A stretch of DNA of 59,000 bases, from positions 3,672,667 through 3,731,666 of the forward strand of contig CM022665.1 in assembly GCA_012295275.1 (NCBI GenBank). The letters are read 5' to 3'. The notes below the pieces were generated by a model, which made no database searches, was not told the origin of the DNA, and worked only from the letters and a program-made list of their open reading frames with translations. The position numbers were made by a program, and so were the translations under genes. Of this stretch, positions 1 through 25,256 are shown in pieces. Source of the stretch: Chrysomallon squamiferum (lineage: Eukaryota; Mollusca; Gastropoda; Neomphalida; Peltospiridae). The first letter of the stretch is position 1; each line of letters opens with the position of its first letter.

Positions 1-285
1 AAAAGATTGTTTTATCATCCGGATTTAAAAAATATCATTTTAAAATGGTGGGTGGTGGGAAAAGAGCTTAAGTAGAGTTATGTAAGCTTCAAATAGTTTT
101 AGTTGTAAGATCAATGTATTATCTTAATGATGACAGCCAAAAAATTCATTTTAAAAGGATATTTTATGGCAATATTAATTTCATATATTTTTCCTTTAAA
201 AGCACTTTCTTGTATTTTCCTGGGTTGTTTTTTTGCTTGAACATGTATTTTAACAAATGTCCTCAAAGAAAATGTTACAATATCT

Positions 286-288
<3 letters not shown>

Positions 289-342
<54 letters not shown>
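289..342. repeat. (GT)n microsatellite
   Basis: Uninterrupted TG dinucleotide run of about 54 bases. It creates long artificial open frames of alternating Cys/Val and Thr/His on the two strands. Confidence 0.95.
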
Positions 343-359
343 TGTGTTATGTTATGTTT

Positions 360-592
360 AAACATTATATTTAGTTGTCAGACATGATAAACTGGTATCA
401 CTCCATGAGCTACTGTTTATGATTAATAGCAAGTAACCTTTTCTATGCACCTTCCCACTGAAAGGAGAGAACACAAACTGAAAACTTATTCACAGGACTC
501 TGACTGGAACAAGGTATATTTCAAAGAGTTTACCAAGTACTGATCTTATGATATATGAAACCTAGACACAGTGCTCTAACCACTGAGCTATC
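360..592 (-). mobile_element. tRNA-derived SINE, molluscan type, degraded
   Basis: Read on the minus strand from 592, the sequence opens with a tRNA-like head, TAGCTCAGTGGTTAGAGCAC, which fits a Pol III A box. It continues into a body containing TTCCAGTCAGAG and then GTGGGAAGGTGCATA, AAGGTTACTTGCTATTAATC and AGTAGCTCATGGAGTG. The order and wording of these blocks match, from memory, a SINE family that is abundant in mollusc genomes. The copy is substituted throughout, so it is old. No clear target-site duplication was seen, and the exact ends are uncertain. Confidence 0.7.
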
Positions 593-768
593 AAATATTT
601 TCAAAGCAGTTCAAAGATTAAAAAAGATTCAGTACTTGTCTGAATGTTTGAGAGTAATGTACTGTTCAGTTACTTCTGCAGATGTTATCAGTTGAAATTT
701 TTAATATTTCAATTTATTTTAATTTTTAAATTGTTTTTATTTTGTTATTATTTTAAATTTTATTTTGT

Positions 769-821
<53 letters not shown>

Positions 822-2336
822 CTTTATCTTTTTATTTTAATTCACCAATCATTTGGATACAGTCTTATTTTTTTGGTGGAAGAAATTAAACAGATCAAAA
901 ACACTATAACAAAGTAATAAAGTATTTATGTGTTTTATAAATTATTCACAGATCTAAAGAATGGATATTAATGTTACTGACAGATAATTAAAAACAAGAT
1001 TCACTAACCATTAACTCCTCACATTTTAAATTTAATATTGGACATCAAGAAAAACAAGGCCATTTATAACACACACATACACACACACAAATGCAAATAG
1101 GCACAAATATATACACTCACACCACCATATTTACACACATACTCACACACTCACATACACATACATACTCATATACAAACTTCTACAATCCTCACTGAAG
1201 TTCTCTCACAACAATAAACCAATGTCCACTGTTCCATTTGAGAATAACCTCCATTCTAAATAGACAATGTATATGAAACACAAATAAAAAACAAATAAAA
1301 TGCAATAACCTCAAAACATTCTTTAAACACTATAAATTACTAGTGTCTGATGTAGTTACTTGAATAATCTTTTTACTGGCTTAGGGCTATTTACATAATC
1401 CATGTAAATAACTTCTGTTGGTTGCTTCTTTCTCTGAGATTGGCCAAGAATATTTTCATATTAATCATCTGCTGCCAATATACTCATTGTCCTTCCTAAT
1501 GCCTTGGTTATGTAATTTTAGAATGTATCCAATCATTCAAATTCCCAGGAGGATTTCATTATCCATGTTAATAATGCATATAACAACGATTGTTTTCATC
1601 TCATATTATCTTGAATGACATCCTGTCAACTAATAAATGGTTTAAAATCTGCTTTGCAATGATAATGAGAGAATGGAACACATGCTAGCATTTACTGTCA
1701 CTTTTCATAAAACACACAGCGGATCTTTTTTGAATTTGAAAAAGCCTTAATTGACCACCAGAACAGAAAGTATCAAAAGTAAAAATAGTTTGATTAGTCT
1801 GATTTATATATTTCTCTCTCACACACACATATACAAACATGTACACCTGCACACACACACCCATATACATATAAGCAAACTGTTTGTTGGTTTTTTGTCA
1901 TCGTGAATTAAGTATTAATCCCAAAAATCTTAATTTACATGTAATTTTGCCAGTTAGTCATTTGTTAGAAAACTATCTTCAGAACAAATTAGCCAAGTGC
2001 AGTATAAATTGCTGTAGATATGCCAGAAGCCAAATTAAAAATAATATGTGTAATATTCAATAGGTAAGAGAAGCTAAAAATAAAATTTTTAAGAAAGATA
2101 AAAGTGAATAATAAATAAAATAATGCTAGTAATAATGATGATGATAATAATTCTCATACAAATAATAACAATAATAATAATAATAATAATGGTGATGATG
2201 ATTATGTTGATAATGACGATGATAAATAATAAATACAAATTAAAAATCATAATATTAATTGATAGCTGTGTAATATTACTATTATTTAACAGCCCAAAAG
2301 CAAATAAAACATACACCTGATTACTATGGCACATAC

Positions 2337-4292
2337 ATCTTTATCATCTGCTGAAACTGCCTGTCGTTGCTGACCACATTTTGTGGAGTCAAGGTTTTCT
2401 TGGATGCTGCCATAAAAGGTTTGGGTATGTGGTAATGTCATCTGTTTCCCTGTAATCACAATATTGGCCAGTGCATCAACTCCAGTCAAATTATGCTTAT
2501 AAGCACCAACAAGTCGTCCTCTTCTTCTCATGCCTTGTTTCTGCATCAGGCTTGTGAAATGTTTATCAAATATCATAATTAATTTTACTTTCTGCTCAAA
2601 GAGAATCAAGCAAACTGGTTTTAATTGTACATGGACAATGACATAATTCTTATTTAAAAAACAGCAGCATTTTCCAAGAAAAATTAATACTAAGATCAGG
2701 CAAATATTAATAGGTAATGATAAAAAAATAATAATCACATAAAACAGCAGCTTTTTATTAAAGTGCTGAAAGAAGAATAAAGAACTGACATGACATTGTT
2801 CCTGTTTACAAAACGGAAAGCAGCAGTATTATCCAAGAAAATTTAATTTTGAGATCAGGTCTGTGTTAACAGGTAATAATAATAATCACATAACACCAGA
2901 GCTGTTTATTAAACCTCTGAAAACAGAATAAAGAACTGACACAACAGAATCCTCGTGAATGGAATTTATTGCCTGTTCTTTCTGCCTGGACCACATGGAT
3001 TGTGCTTCAGGTCTGACAGAGTTAATAACTTTTTTTCACTTCAACTTGACGTCACCAATCCCGTTATTTTCAGAGATTTGGAAAGTGTGGTGAGGACATA
3101 TTAAATCTTATCTGTACACAACATAAGAGAAAACTCAGAATGGGGTCTTTATGAGAAAGTCATTTATCACAACTGGATTAGTGGTAAAGTGGTCTTCTGG
3201 AGTCGAATCATCGGCAATAATGCAAATTGACATCTGCCATGGAGAATAAACAAGCAGGTTTTACAGAATTCAGTAGACAGGCTTGAACACTACCTCCAGC
3301 AAGAGACTCTTCAGTATATCCAAGAAACTGTATCATAACTCTCCCAGAGTCTGTGGACTCTTACAGGCTGTTACTCATACAAAACAACATAAATATAAAA
3401 TGGGTTTTTAATACAGGTGCAGTAAATACCTCACACATGTAAATCATTCATTTCTGTCTGTTCAAAGAACTTTCTCCTGTCACTATACTAGTTGTGCTTG
3501 CAGATTACATTATCAAATACACTTTCAGTACATAAAGACCAATTGTTTTCCAGCAGATTATACTCAAAGATAAATATGTTGATTTAGAATTTAATAAACG
3601 TTCCTTACAAAGGTAATGTGCTCCAAATATGAAGTACTAGGTGAGAAATTTCAGTAAAACCAAACAAAACAGTGATTTATAGTGATTTACTGGTTTCCAC
3701 AACAAACATACTCATAACATACATATAACAAATATACACACATTCCCCCTTTGCCAAAACACACAATCACTCAATGTACATGCATCACCCATGCCAGTAT
3801 ACACAGTATCAGAGACATAGTCACAGAAGCAAACTCACATAGAAAGTACTGTAAATTGATAAATAATTCTTTCCTTTTCTTTTTGTTTTTTGTTTTTGAA
3901 GGGAATAAAAAGTTGAGAAGAGCTGAAAGTCATAAACAGGAAGAAAAATGCACTCCTGCAGGTAGGATAGATATAATACACACAATTGCATCCAGACACA
4001 AACAAAAACACACATGTATATATACACTGATTCAAAAAGAGCTATACCAGATCCCAAGATTTAAATCAAAATCTTGTTTTTAATCACAAATATTACTAAT
4101 TATTATTTTTTTTTCTATTTAATGAACACAGACATAAAACTGTATAAAACATACATAAACTTTGAATAAACCTGTCACAAAGTGCTAGACAGTCCATCTA
4201 ATTTTATTTTTTAGTCACATAAATAAATAAATAAGTAATATAGATATTATTAAAAGACTGGTCCATGTAGATGAGTGAATACATACAAAATG

Positions 4293-4336
<44 letters not shown>

Positions 4337-5990
4337 GACTTATATTCACATCAGCTTGAACTTGAGCACTTTTAATATAAATAAATTAACTTATTCATTT
4401 TTTTCCTTTATTATTATTATTATTATTATTATTATCTATTTTATTAATATAATTATATTTATTTATTTTATTATTATTTTGTCATTATAAATCAATATTA
4501 GTTTAAGAATTATTTGAAATTTGTATGAATTTTTCTTAAATGACAAAAAACAAACAAAAAGAACCCAAAAAACAAAACAACAACATACCATAACCTTCCA
4601 TCTCATTGTCAATCTCTCATGCACTTTTTACTTAGGAACAAGAAAATCCAAATATCAAAATTAATTAAATTGTTGTCATTACACTGAACTGAAACTCAAA
4701 ACAGTTATGTTGCAGAACTTCAATTTTTGTAAATGCTAATGCACAAAAAAGAGAGAAAAAAAAAAAAAAAAAAATGTTATATTTTTATAAAATACATCCC
4801 AGTAAAAAAGATGAAAAAACATTCAAGTATAATACTTTGTTAGGTGTGAAACCTAATTTTGAAATGAAAATTTGAGAAAGTGGAACATGTGACATTTAAA
4901 CATGTGGTCATATTTAGCTATACATTTTCAAAATCAAATTAGTTTACATTAGATTTACAACCATATTCTCATATTTTCTAATTTACATGTACTCAAGAGA
5001 ATAATTTAACTGGATAAAACTGTATTTTATGACTTTTTGACAGAGGTAGACAAATATAAAATCAAGTAAACAACAGTGATCCAAATTATAACAGTCTGAT
5101 TTTTTTGTTGATTTTTTTTTGGGGGGGTGGACGGGGGAATATGTAATTTTCTTCTTGGTGCATTTGCATTAACAAAAATCTACTGAAATATCTTCTTGTT
5201 CATTTAAAAGTTCACAGATTTCTGTTTTAGTTCTATGCATAATGTTACTAGTTTTAAAAAGTAAAAAATATCTTAATAAATATTGTAATAAAAACAATTA
5301 ATTCCAAGATCAAGGAGGCTATTTTTATTTTTATTTTTATTTATTAATTAATATTATTTTTGTAATACTAATAATAATAGTAGTAGTAGTAGTGTTTGTA
5401 GTAGTAGTAACAGTCTAATAAAAATAGCAGGTCTATTCACAAAAGAAAATAAAAAATAAAAATAAATAAATAAATTGCAAAAAAACTAAGACATTACACC
5501 AGGTGAAATCTAACAAAATAACATAAAAATAAATAAATAAATAAATAAAATACTTTGTTCAGTAGTACATGTAGGTAAATCAAGCAATTTCAGAGCCTTT
5601 GAAATAAACATAAATAAAACAAAGACATAAAATATTTAAGAAATTGAATAAAAATACATTTTAAAATTTTGAGAATTATATATAATTAATTTTCATTTGT
5701 CTTTATGTTTGTCATATTTTAGATTTAAATGAAAAACTTTGTGAATAGAAAATCAGCATTAACATTTTAATCAAATGATAAATTAAATGTTGATTAAAGA
5801 ATATTTCTACACTTACTAAATACTTTAGAAAACAAAAAAAGCTACAGTAACAATTTTTACATTAAAAAAGAAAACTACCATCCCTTTTTTTTTATTGTAA
5901 GTTAAACTCATTTTATTTTAAAGATAATTATAGTCATCTTAATGATGGTATTGTTTTCACTTTTCTGAAATCCACAATCCACCCATGAAT

Positions 5991-6027
<37 letters not shown>

Positions 6028-6469
6028 GTTTCTGACTTTACTTTTAAAGCTTTTGTCCTATAGTAAACACAGAATAGCTAAATCTGTTAAGTAATAATTA
6101 ACATAATTAGCAATTAACATGTTACCTCTTCTTCAGATACCCAAGCATTGAGTGCATCCACCCATTTGAGTCCAGCTGTTGAGACTCTGCCATGGTGGCT
6201 GACATCATCAGCGTCACTGAAATAACGATGTGTGTTTCGTGACAGTGATGGCAATGACAGAGAACACTGAGGATGTCTTTCGCACCTGGTTTCAGGTAAT
6301 GGGTCTCTCCCTGGCATGTAACAGGCAAATGTAGACTGACATCTTGATGGAATTTGCTGGCTTGTCAGTGGTACATTCTGAAAAAAAAAATAATAATAAA
6401 AAAAAACATTTTAAATAAAAAAATAAAATAATAATAATAATAAATAAATAAATAAATAAATAATAATAA

Positions 6470-6556
<87 letters not shown>

Positions 6557-7973
6557 TGTGGATTACATCATGTGACTGCCTATCCTGAGTTCTGGCTGCA
6601 CTAAAGAAATCAGGTCTAGCAACAGGCTAATCTTAAAAGTTTCTGAATTAAACAACTGTTTCACTACAATCTTGTAACAGAAAGGAAAGCTCATCATCAT
6701 CTTTGATTCACTGTTTGTAGTAGGAAACAACCAAATAGGTGCATTGTTAATAATCACTCAGCCAGTCTTTAATGCTTCTGAGGGTTATATCATTAAGTCT
6801 TTGAACAGAAGCAGTTAAAATTTTAATCAAAACTCAAAAGTGATAATACATAGGCCTATTCATATTTCTACTATCATATGTTGTTTGTTGATGTTTTTAT
6901 TAATAAAGCCATGCTCATTAGATATTCACCCAATCAGCTTGTAGAGGCCAAAAATGGATACTGCAGATTTCAGCCATTTTGCTTGATGAGCTCAGGCTTT
7001 GGGGTACACATGAGGAAATGAAGAAATTAATAATTTCAAATCTAACCCCTGACAAAAACAAGAATCCAGAGAGGTGTCAGAAGACAGGAAGTACTGTTCA
7101 CGCACTTGAATATTTGTTAACTGAGTAAATATGTCATTTGGTGCAGCATAAGAAGGCGGCAGAGTTACAATTTTAAATCAAAATTAAATGTCAAGTTACT
7201 TTAAACATAACTTGTATTATTTGTTAAATATATGCAAATGAAATGATTTTATTCTTTTGATAAATATCACATGCTCTTCCATGGAAATGGGATAATTATC
7301 AAAAGTATAAAAGATGTACTTGTGAAAAGGTTAAAGTGAAAATCCAAGATTTGTTTATGCACATATTTTAGTACTGATGTTTAAAATGTTCACATTTACA
7401 AGTTAATTTCTCTGTTTATTTTAAACTTTTGAGATTCCACAAACTTAAAAAAAAAAAATAAATGTTAACAATTTTTTGCTTGTTTTGGATTTAATGTAAC
7501 TAAACCCGGTTAAGTATGTATATATTCCAAAACAATTATGTGAAAGAAATACTAATAACACTTTAAACAACAAAAACCCTCCCCCAAAACTGTTATTTTA
7601 GTTCGCTTCTGCTGCCAATGTATTATTGGACGTCAAACACAAACAGCCTGGTTCCATTTAATGCAGAGATTTCTTATTTTCTCTTAGAAACGTGTTGGAA
7701 ATTAACTTAAGGATTGATAAAGTATTAAAACAAAACCCACACAGGCCGTGCAGATATAGTCCGACTTACGCTGGGTACGTATGAATTTGTATGATAAAAT
7801 GGATGGAGAAAGTCGAAGTGTGTTCCACTGACACTGATTCTTAATGCATTAGAATCATCCTTAATAAAAACTCTATCAGATGCACTCGGTATTCGATAAG
7901 CAGTCTGGAATCGTTCACGTTCAAAATAATCACTGTCGTATGTTATTCCACATAATGATGGCGTGATAGCCAT
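2337..7973 (-). CDS. Unrecognised three-exon gene, 3' part missing
   Basis: Three minus-strand exons fit together with every junction in phase 0: 7973-7770 (ATG start, 68 codons, donor GTAAGT), 6377-6126 (84 codons, acceptor T-rich tract then CAG, donor GTAACA) and 2540-2337 (68 codons, acceptor GATGCAG, donor GTATGT). They give at least 220 residues. The protein is soluble-looking, with no signal peptide or membrane segment. It is rich in His, Ser, Thr, Tyr and Arg, and has a short basic stretch (RRRGR) early in exon 3. I do not recognise the family; short, Tyr/Pro/His-rich proteins of this look are common among ciliary and sperm axoneme proteins, but that is only an impression. No terminal exon was identified. 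Reading through the last donor would give a stop 51 bases later, so that exon could instead be terminal. The third acceptor lacks a strong pyrimidine tract and is the weakest junction. Confidence 0.55.
2645..2950. repeat. Diverged tandem duplication, about 159-bp unit
   Basis: The segment starting CAGCAGCATTTTCCAAG at 2662 recurs as CAGCAGTATTATCCAAG at 2821. Both copies continue through a shared AAGATCAGG / GAGATCAGG block, AATAATCACATAA, and GAATAAAGAACTGACA. The period is about 159 bases, with substitutions and small indels. It lies in the intron between the second and third exons of the minus-strand gene. Confidence 0.8.
4280..6555. repeat. A/T tracts and TAA/TAAA simple repeats
   Basis: Intronic DNA with poly(T)-poly(A) at 4291-4336, ATT repeats at 4410-4434, several TAAA runs at 5450-5550, a poly(A) run at 5999-6023 and a long TAA/TAAA array at 6419-6555 just beyond the acceptor of the middle exon. 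No coding potential was seen. Confidence 0.85.
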
Positions 7974-8808
7974 TAAAGGTAAAACACATCAAAAATCAAA
8001 GCTGTAACTATCAACTTTCTTCGAATGTATTTGCGCTTACTGATCCCAGCTTTTGACGTTAGAGTAAAAAAAAAAAAAAAGAAAAAAAACAACAACAACA
8101 AAACCACCCCAAAAAACCATAAAAAGAATATTTAATTTTTTTTTTTTTTTTTTTTTTTTTAAAGCAAAACCACAGCAAAACTATTAATCAGTTTCGAGAT
8201 CCCCGACAGTCGCGAATCGTGCGCCTAATGTTAAACATACAGCTGTTATTTTTAGACAATTATTATTGTTCACGTTGTCTACTTAGCGTGTTGAATTCTA
8301 ATTATCAAAGGAAAATACAAATAATGATCTTAATACAATTTTAGGACAAACGCTTCTTCAAATAATAATAATAAATAAATAAATAAATAAATAACATTAA
8401 CAAAACGAAAAAAGAAAATGTGAAATGTATGTGGATCATTATTAGGGCGGATACAATTTTTATTATCTAAAACGAAACAGCTGAAAGTATCGGTCACCAA
8501 AACCAGATAAATATTATAGATGGAACGACTGAAGCGCACCAGCAGACAGAACTACTAAAATAATTGTTCGTTGATCTTTTATTATCTTATCATTAGGTTT
8601 CATAAAATGTTTGAGAAATGTACTTAAATGATTGTAAAAGATAATACAGAGAAATAAAATGTTTTACACATATCGATATATATATATTTTTTATTATTTA
8701 TTTTATTATTATTATTTTTTTCAAACGAATTTGTTGAAGAACTTGTTTAGACAAATAGAATTTCTCATGGAAATTTTTAAATCGATATGCCCGAACTAAC
8801 AACACTAG

Positions 8809-8858
<50 letters not shown>

Positions 8859-10249
8859 ATTTGTAAATTATGATTTGTTTTATTTATTTATTTTGACATG
8901 GCAGTTATAGGGTGCGTTTGAATGTGCATATTATTTAAGTACAACCATGTGTTGTCTTCTAAGTGAAAATAAATAATATAAACAAACACAAAACAATACA
9001 ATAAAACAAATATGCTGTGTTGCAGTGCCATACAAAAGAGGTATGTGTACTCTTTTATTTCTCCATTTATTATGCAGTCGAAATAATAGATTTAATATAC
9101 CAAATTTGTATTCAGATGTAAAAGAACATCCGATATATTTTAAAAATAAAAAAAGAAGAAGAAGAAATCATTAAATAAATAAAATAAAATAAAATAAAAT
9201 AAAATAAAATAAAATAAATTAATAAAATATAATAAAATATAATAATTTTTATGTCATTATTACTATCATTATTATTTTTTTTTTTTTAAGTTACCAGATA
9301 TATATGGACATAAAACAAAAAACTGTGTTGAACATAATAGCTTATATGTTTAGTTTCACTCTTTACCCCACGCATATCTTGTTTTCACAGTCACATTTTT
9401 TGTCGTTATCATCTCACTAAATCTGTTTCTTAGATTACATCAGACAACAAAACAAATAATTTCGAATTCATACTCTAAAGAAAATATAAAACAGGGAAAA
9501 ACGAAATAGAAAGGAAAATGTATTAAAGCATGCAACCATGTACAGTAAGTCCTAGATAAAATAGATCTCTATTCAACGGTCAGGTAGCGCACAAAGATTG
9601 AGCAGACTAATTTCTTTAGGACGGAAACAAGCGCTTCGTATCATGTGATAGGCAGCGCTAACCGTGAATGGCAGACATAGAATAGTCCCACCTAAGCATT
9701 CCATAGCATGTTAACAGATGTTATGTGAAGCTCATCTTGTATCAGGGATCATTTAGTGATCATAATTATTAAATTTTATAAATTTAAAATGTTTTACATA
9801 AGCAAATGACACCTCTCCCTCCGTTTGTTGAAAGTGGGACTTGTAAGGTGCTAGTTTATAACTGACCAACACTACCAGTCAGACAGACAGTCAGACGAAA
9901 ATTAACATGCTAATCAGAGCGAGCTGTTGTGAAGCACGTTTGCGACAGGGACGCTCTCTGACAAAGTATGCCACTATCATTCAAAGACAGAACCTAAAAA
10001 TATTTTACTTTAAGTACGTTAAATGTTTCAAATTACAGTATTAAATTTATTTTAAAACAAAAATATTAAAACAAATTACAGAGTTATAATATTAAAAATA
10101 TTTTGAATCATTTGCGATTTAACGAACTTCAGTAAAAACGGACAGGCTTTTTACCTCTGTTAGAGAATTAAATCGCGGGTCTACTCTATCTTGATCTAGT
10201 TTTTCGATTTTAAAGGGGATTTCTATATAGAAGTATGTTTTATAGTACA

Positions 10250-10298
<49 letters not shown>

Positions 10299-10548
10299 TA
10301 AAAGTCAGAGATATAGTATATGTAAAACAGTAATATATATATAAGTAAAAATAGAAAAAAACAATGAAAGACATCTGGGACGAAACGTCTGCATTATTTA
10401 AGTCATTTAACATATTATTTACATTTCCTTCAGTTAATTTATGCGATAATATCGTGGACAGAATCGTAGATCAATGTTTTTGCATTTCTCTCTTCACAAC
10501 AAACAAGTAATCTTTGCCCAGCTAAAAGAGAGATTCATAAAAATTTGG

Positions 10549-10579
<31 letters not shown>

Positions 10580-10854
10580 ATTATTATTATTATTTAATTT
10601 TTTTTTTTTTCTGGTCATAAGATAAATAGCTGTAAAATTTCTTTATTAAAAGTTCAGTGCTCGCTATATCAAATTTGAACTTTCCCGTCGACATATGAAG
10701 CGAAAACATTTTTGGTCACTTGAAAAATATATTATTTTTATCTGTAAAATACAGTTTCCTTCATTGCTTTTTATAGTTTACTTTTATATTTTAAATATAT
10801 ATAAGTCTTGGTCCACAGAATCCCTTGCCCTATAAATGGTCTGGTACCCATACC

Positions 10855-11118
10855 CAGGGTTGGATTTAATGTGCTTGCCGCCCATAGGCTAAAGAAATTT
10901 TACCGCCCCCTCCTCCAGGCTCAAGTCCCCCTCACCCTTCCCACTTAGTTTATATAATATGAATGGTTATAACTTATGATCTAGATGAAAGCAAAAACAT
11001 GGTTTTACATTTATATAATGATTTATTTATAAATCAAATGTGAAAATACGAATTTATGTAACATGAACTGCCGCCCTAGGCACTAGCCTAGAAAGCTTAT
11101 ATGGGAAATCCGGCCCTG
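10855..11118. mobile_element. hAT-type MITE with 8-bp target-site duplication
   Basis: The element is 264 bases long. It begins CAGGGTTGGATTT and ends with the reverse complement of CAGGGCCGGATTT, so the terminal inverted repeats match at 11 of 13 positions. It is flanked on both sides by CCCATACC (10847-10854 and 11119-11126), a perfect 8-bp target-site duplication. An 8-bp duplication plus CAGGG termini is the signature of hAT superfamily elements. Subterminal GCCGCCC-TAGGC motifs occur in inverted orientation near both ends. There is no open frame inside, so it is non-autonomous. The intact duplication suggests a fairly recent insertion. Confidence 0.9.
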
Positions 11119-11290
11119 CCCATACCTACCTCTTGATCTTTCTAAATGGTCTACAGACAGCTCGACATTTTATTTGAAATCAGATTTAAAAGTAATCACC
11201 ACTATTAGGAAATATCAATATTTAAAGAATAGAAAAAATAAAAAATAAAAAATAAAAATAAATAAACGAAAATAATATCTATCTATCTAT

Positions 11291-11293
<3 letters not shown>

Positions 11294-11357
<64 letters not shown>
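11294..11357. repeat. (AT)n microsatellite
   Basis: About 64 bases of perfect AT alternation, able to fold on itself. Confidence 0.95.
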
Positions 11358-11358
<1 letters not shown>

Positions 11359-11597
11359 TTATATATATATGATTCAGAATGACCGAGTTAAAAAAAAGGC
11401 TATAAATAAAATTTAATATATATATGTAATATTAAAGTAAGTATATATAATAAAAGTAATGATAATGAAAAAAAAAAAAAAATAATAAAAATAAAAAAAA
11501 ACGTCCGTAAATGTAAAGCTAATTAAGAACAAAAAGAAAAGAAAAACAAACGTCGTCAGCAAAAACAAAACTAAAAAAAAACACACAAAAAAAAAAA

Positions 11598-11633
<36 letters not shown>

Positions 11634-11898
11634 TAAATAAAGTAACAAATAAATAATGTATGTAATCTTTCCTGTGTAATTATTACGATTCTAACATGTG
11701 GCAACGGCGACTCAGTCTTTTTGTGTAAATATGACGCACTTGATGTATTCTTTTATGCTTTCTATTCGTAACAAAATTTAAATATAAAATTTGAGAATTT
11801 CAAGATATTACAGCCGCCGTAAAGATTATTTAAAAACTTATCACTGACCTAAACTGAATGCATTACCCCCCACCCCAAAATGCCGTCGTCTGCTTCAG

Positions 11899-11905
11899 TA
11901 TAAAA
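11899..11905 (+). promoter_or_regulatory. Possible TATA box
   Basis: TATAAAA upstream of the malic-enzyme start, within a locally less AT-rich stretch. It is only a sequence match about 525 bases from the ATG. A transcription start near 11930 would imply a 5' UTR of about 500 bases or a leader intron. Confidence 0.2.
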
Positions 11906-12429
11906 CGCTGATGTCAAGAAAAACGTAGTGTGCTCATCTTATAATAATAAATGTAACAAATATGTAATATATTGATCTTATATTACGTTAAGGATAAGGG
12001 ACATCCTTTCCTGGAATAGTTTAATGAAATTTTTAAACTACGCATATAATTTATTTATTTATTTGTTATAAAGTGTTATAATTTTTATTATTCTTAAGTG
12101 GCATTAAAAGTACAAAATAATTACATGTATACACCGTACGATGAAAATCTTTTTTTATTGGGTATTTCATATACTGAAGAGAAAATAAAATTAATGAAAA
12201 AATAAAATGAAAAAGCCAAAAAAATAAAAATAAAAATAATAATAATAAATATGAAAACGAACTGTAGATACATTACGTAACGCAACGCCACGATCATGTG
12301 ATCACATGCGAAGCTTTCCGTTTGGCGTATTATTGACACAGCCTCGTTTAACTGTACATATCCTCAGCATTACATCAGCTCTCTGAGATTCGCGATTCAC
12401 GTTCGCACTAAAACTTGGGTGTGCTAATT

Positions 12430-24322
<11,893 letters not shown>

Positions 24323-25189
24323 CTTTAGTATAATCATTTTAATTTTGGGTTTTTAAAAATATCTATATAATCAGAATGTGATTATTTTTAGAAACATTTA
24401 AGACGGCAGTTAGCCCAAAACAGTTACATTTACGTGGATCTGTGACATCAGGTATTACTCTAAAGCTTTACTATATTTTATTTTAGGTTTTTTTAATTAT
24501 ATATTCGAACATGGTTATTTTTGGAAACGTTTAAGACGGCAGTAGCCAACCCCACCCACTCCCAGAAAAAAAGAAGAAAAACAAAAACAAAAAACAAGCA
24601 AAGGGAAAAAAAAAAAAAAACTTACAACAACAGATGATGTTAAGATGGATCTGTGTCATAGGGATGGCACGGAATTAGAACGCACAATAATTTACTTACA
24701 TGAAAAATGTATTCCTATATTTTGTTTCTTCCTTTTGCCAAAAGATCTCTTTAAAACTGAAATCACTCATTTTTAAAACTAACATTTTTGAAAAGATTCA
24801 TAGACATATATGTACATATTTATTTGTTTTATTTTAAGACATGATGCTACAGGCACCGTATATATATATATAGACAATCAGACAGATGGCAGACCTCCAC
24901 TTCATCTTTTATTCTATTACAGTTCACTTTTTTATTTACAGGCTGCAATGGATAAGTATTAGCAATAGCATTTTAGCATTTTCATGAATAATGCATTTAT
25001 TATTGAAGTGGTTTTTGGCATGGCAGATCAAATAGGTTTGTCATTTGTCATTTAATATAAATCATTATAACTAAATCTTACTTTATCTAAAACTTCTTTT
25101 TATTTTTACTTTTTATTTTAAATTTAGTGTTGCTGATTTTTGATTTTTTATTTTATCATTTTGATGTATGGACAGAACTTTTTATACTG

Positions 25190-25190
25190 A

Positions 25191-25195
<5 letters not shown>
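25190..25195 (+). terminator. Candidate polyadenylation signal, malic enzyme
   Basis: AATAAA, the first exact match after the malic-enzyme stop codon, 868 bases downstream and directly before an (AT)n tract. Confidence 0.5.

Positions 25196-25254
<59 letters not shown>
25196..25254. repeat. (AT)n microsatellite
   Basis: Perfect AT alternation of about 58 bases. Confidence 0.95.

Positions 25255-25256
<2 letters not shown>

Larger units (their letters stand above)
1..2336. other. Gene-free repeat-rich stretch
   Basis: No exon could be supported here on either strand. The stretch holds a (GT)n tract at about 289-342, a tRNA-derived SINE copy at about 360-592, a poly(T) run at about 772-821, loose CA-rich DNA at 1070-1170 and 1820-1870, and ATA/ATG simple repeats at 2105-2230. 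Further 3' exons of the minus-strand gene at 2337-7973 may lie here or beyond the window edge. A minus-strand open stretch near 1180-1250 preceded by TTTAG was considered but is too short and featureless to call. Confidence 0.6.
7974..12429. other. Divergent intergenic region
   Basis: About 4.4 kb separate the start codon of the minus-strand gene from that of the plus-strand malic enzyme, so the promoters of both probably lie here. Contents: poly(T) at 8137-8160 and 10553-10579, ATT arrays at 8811-8853 and 10252-10299, AAATA pentamers at about 9178-9217, (AT)n at 11294-11357, and a hAT-type MITE at 10855-11118. A TATAAAA sequence stands at 11899-11905, about 525 bases upstream of the malic-enzyme ATG, but no other core promoter element supports it. 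No exon was seen. Confidence 0.6.

Noticed and set aside
560-592. Possible tRNA gene on the minus strand
   Set aside because: Only the A-box half is tRNA-like; no anticodon arm, B box or acceptor stem closes. It is the head of a SINE.
12415-12429. TTG start for malic enzyme at 12415
   Set aside because: Eukaryotic initiation is expected at the ATG at 12430, in the same frame 15 bases downstream.
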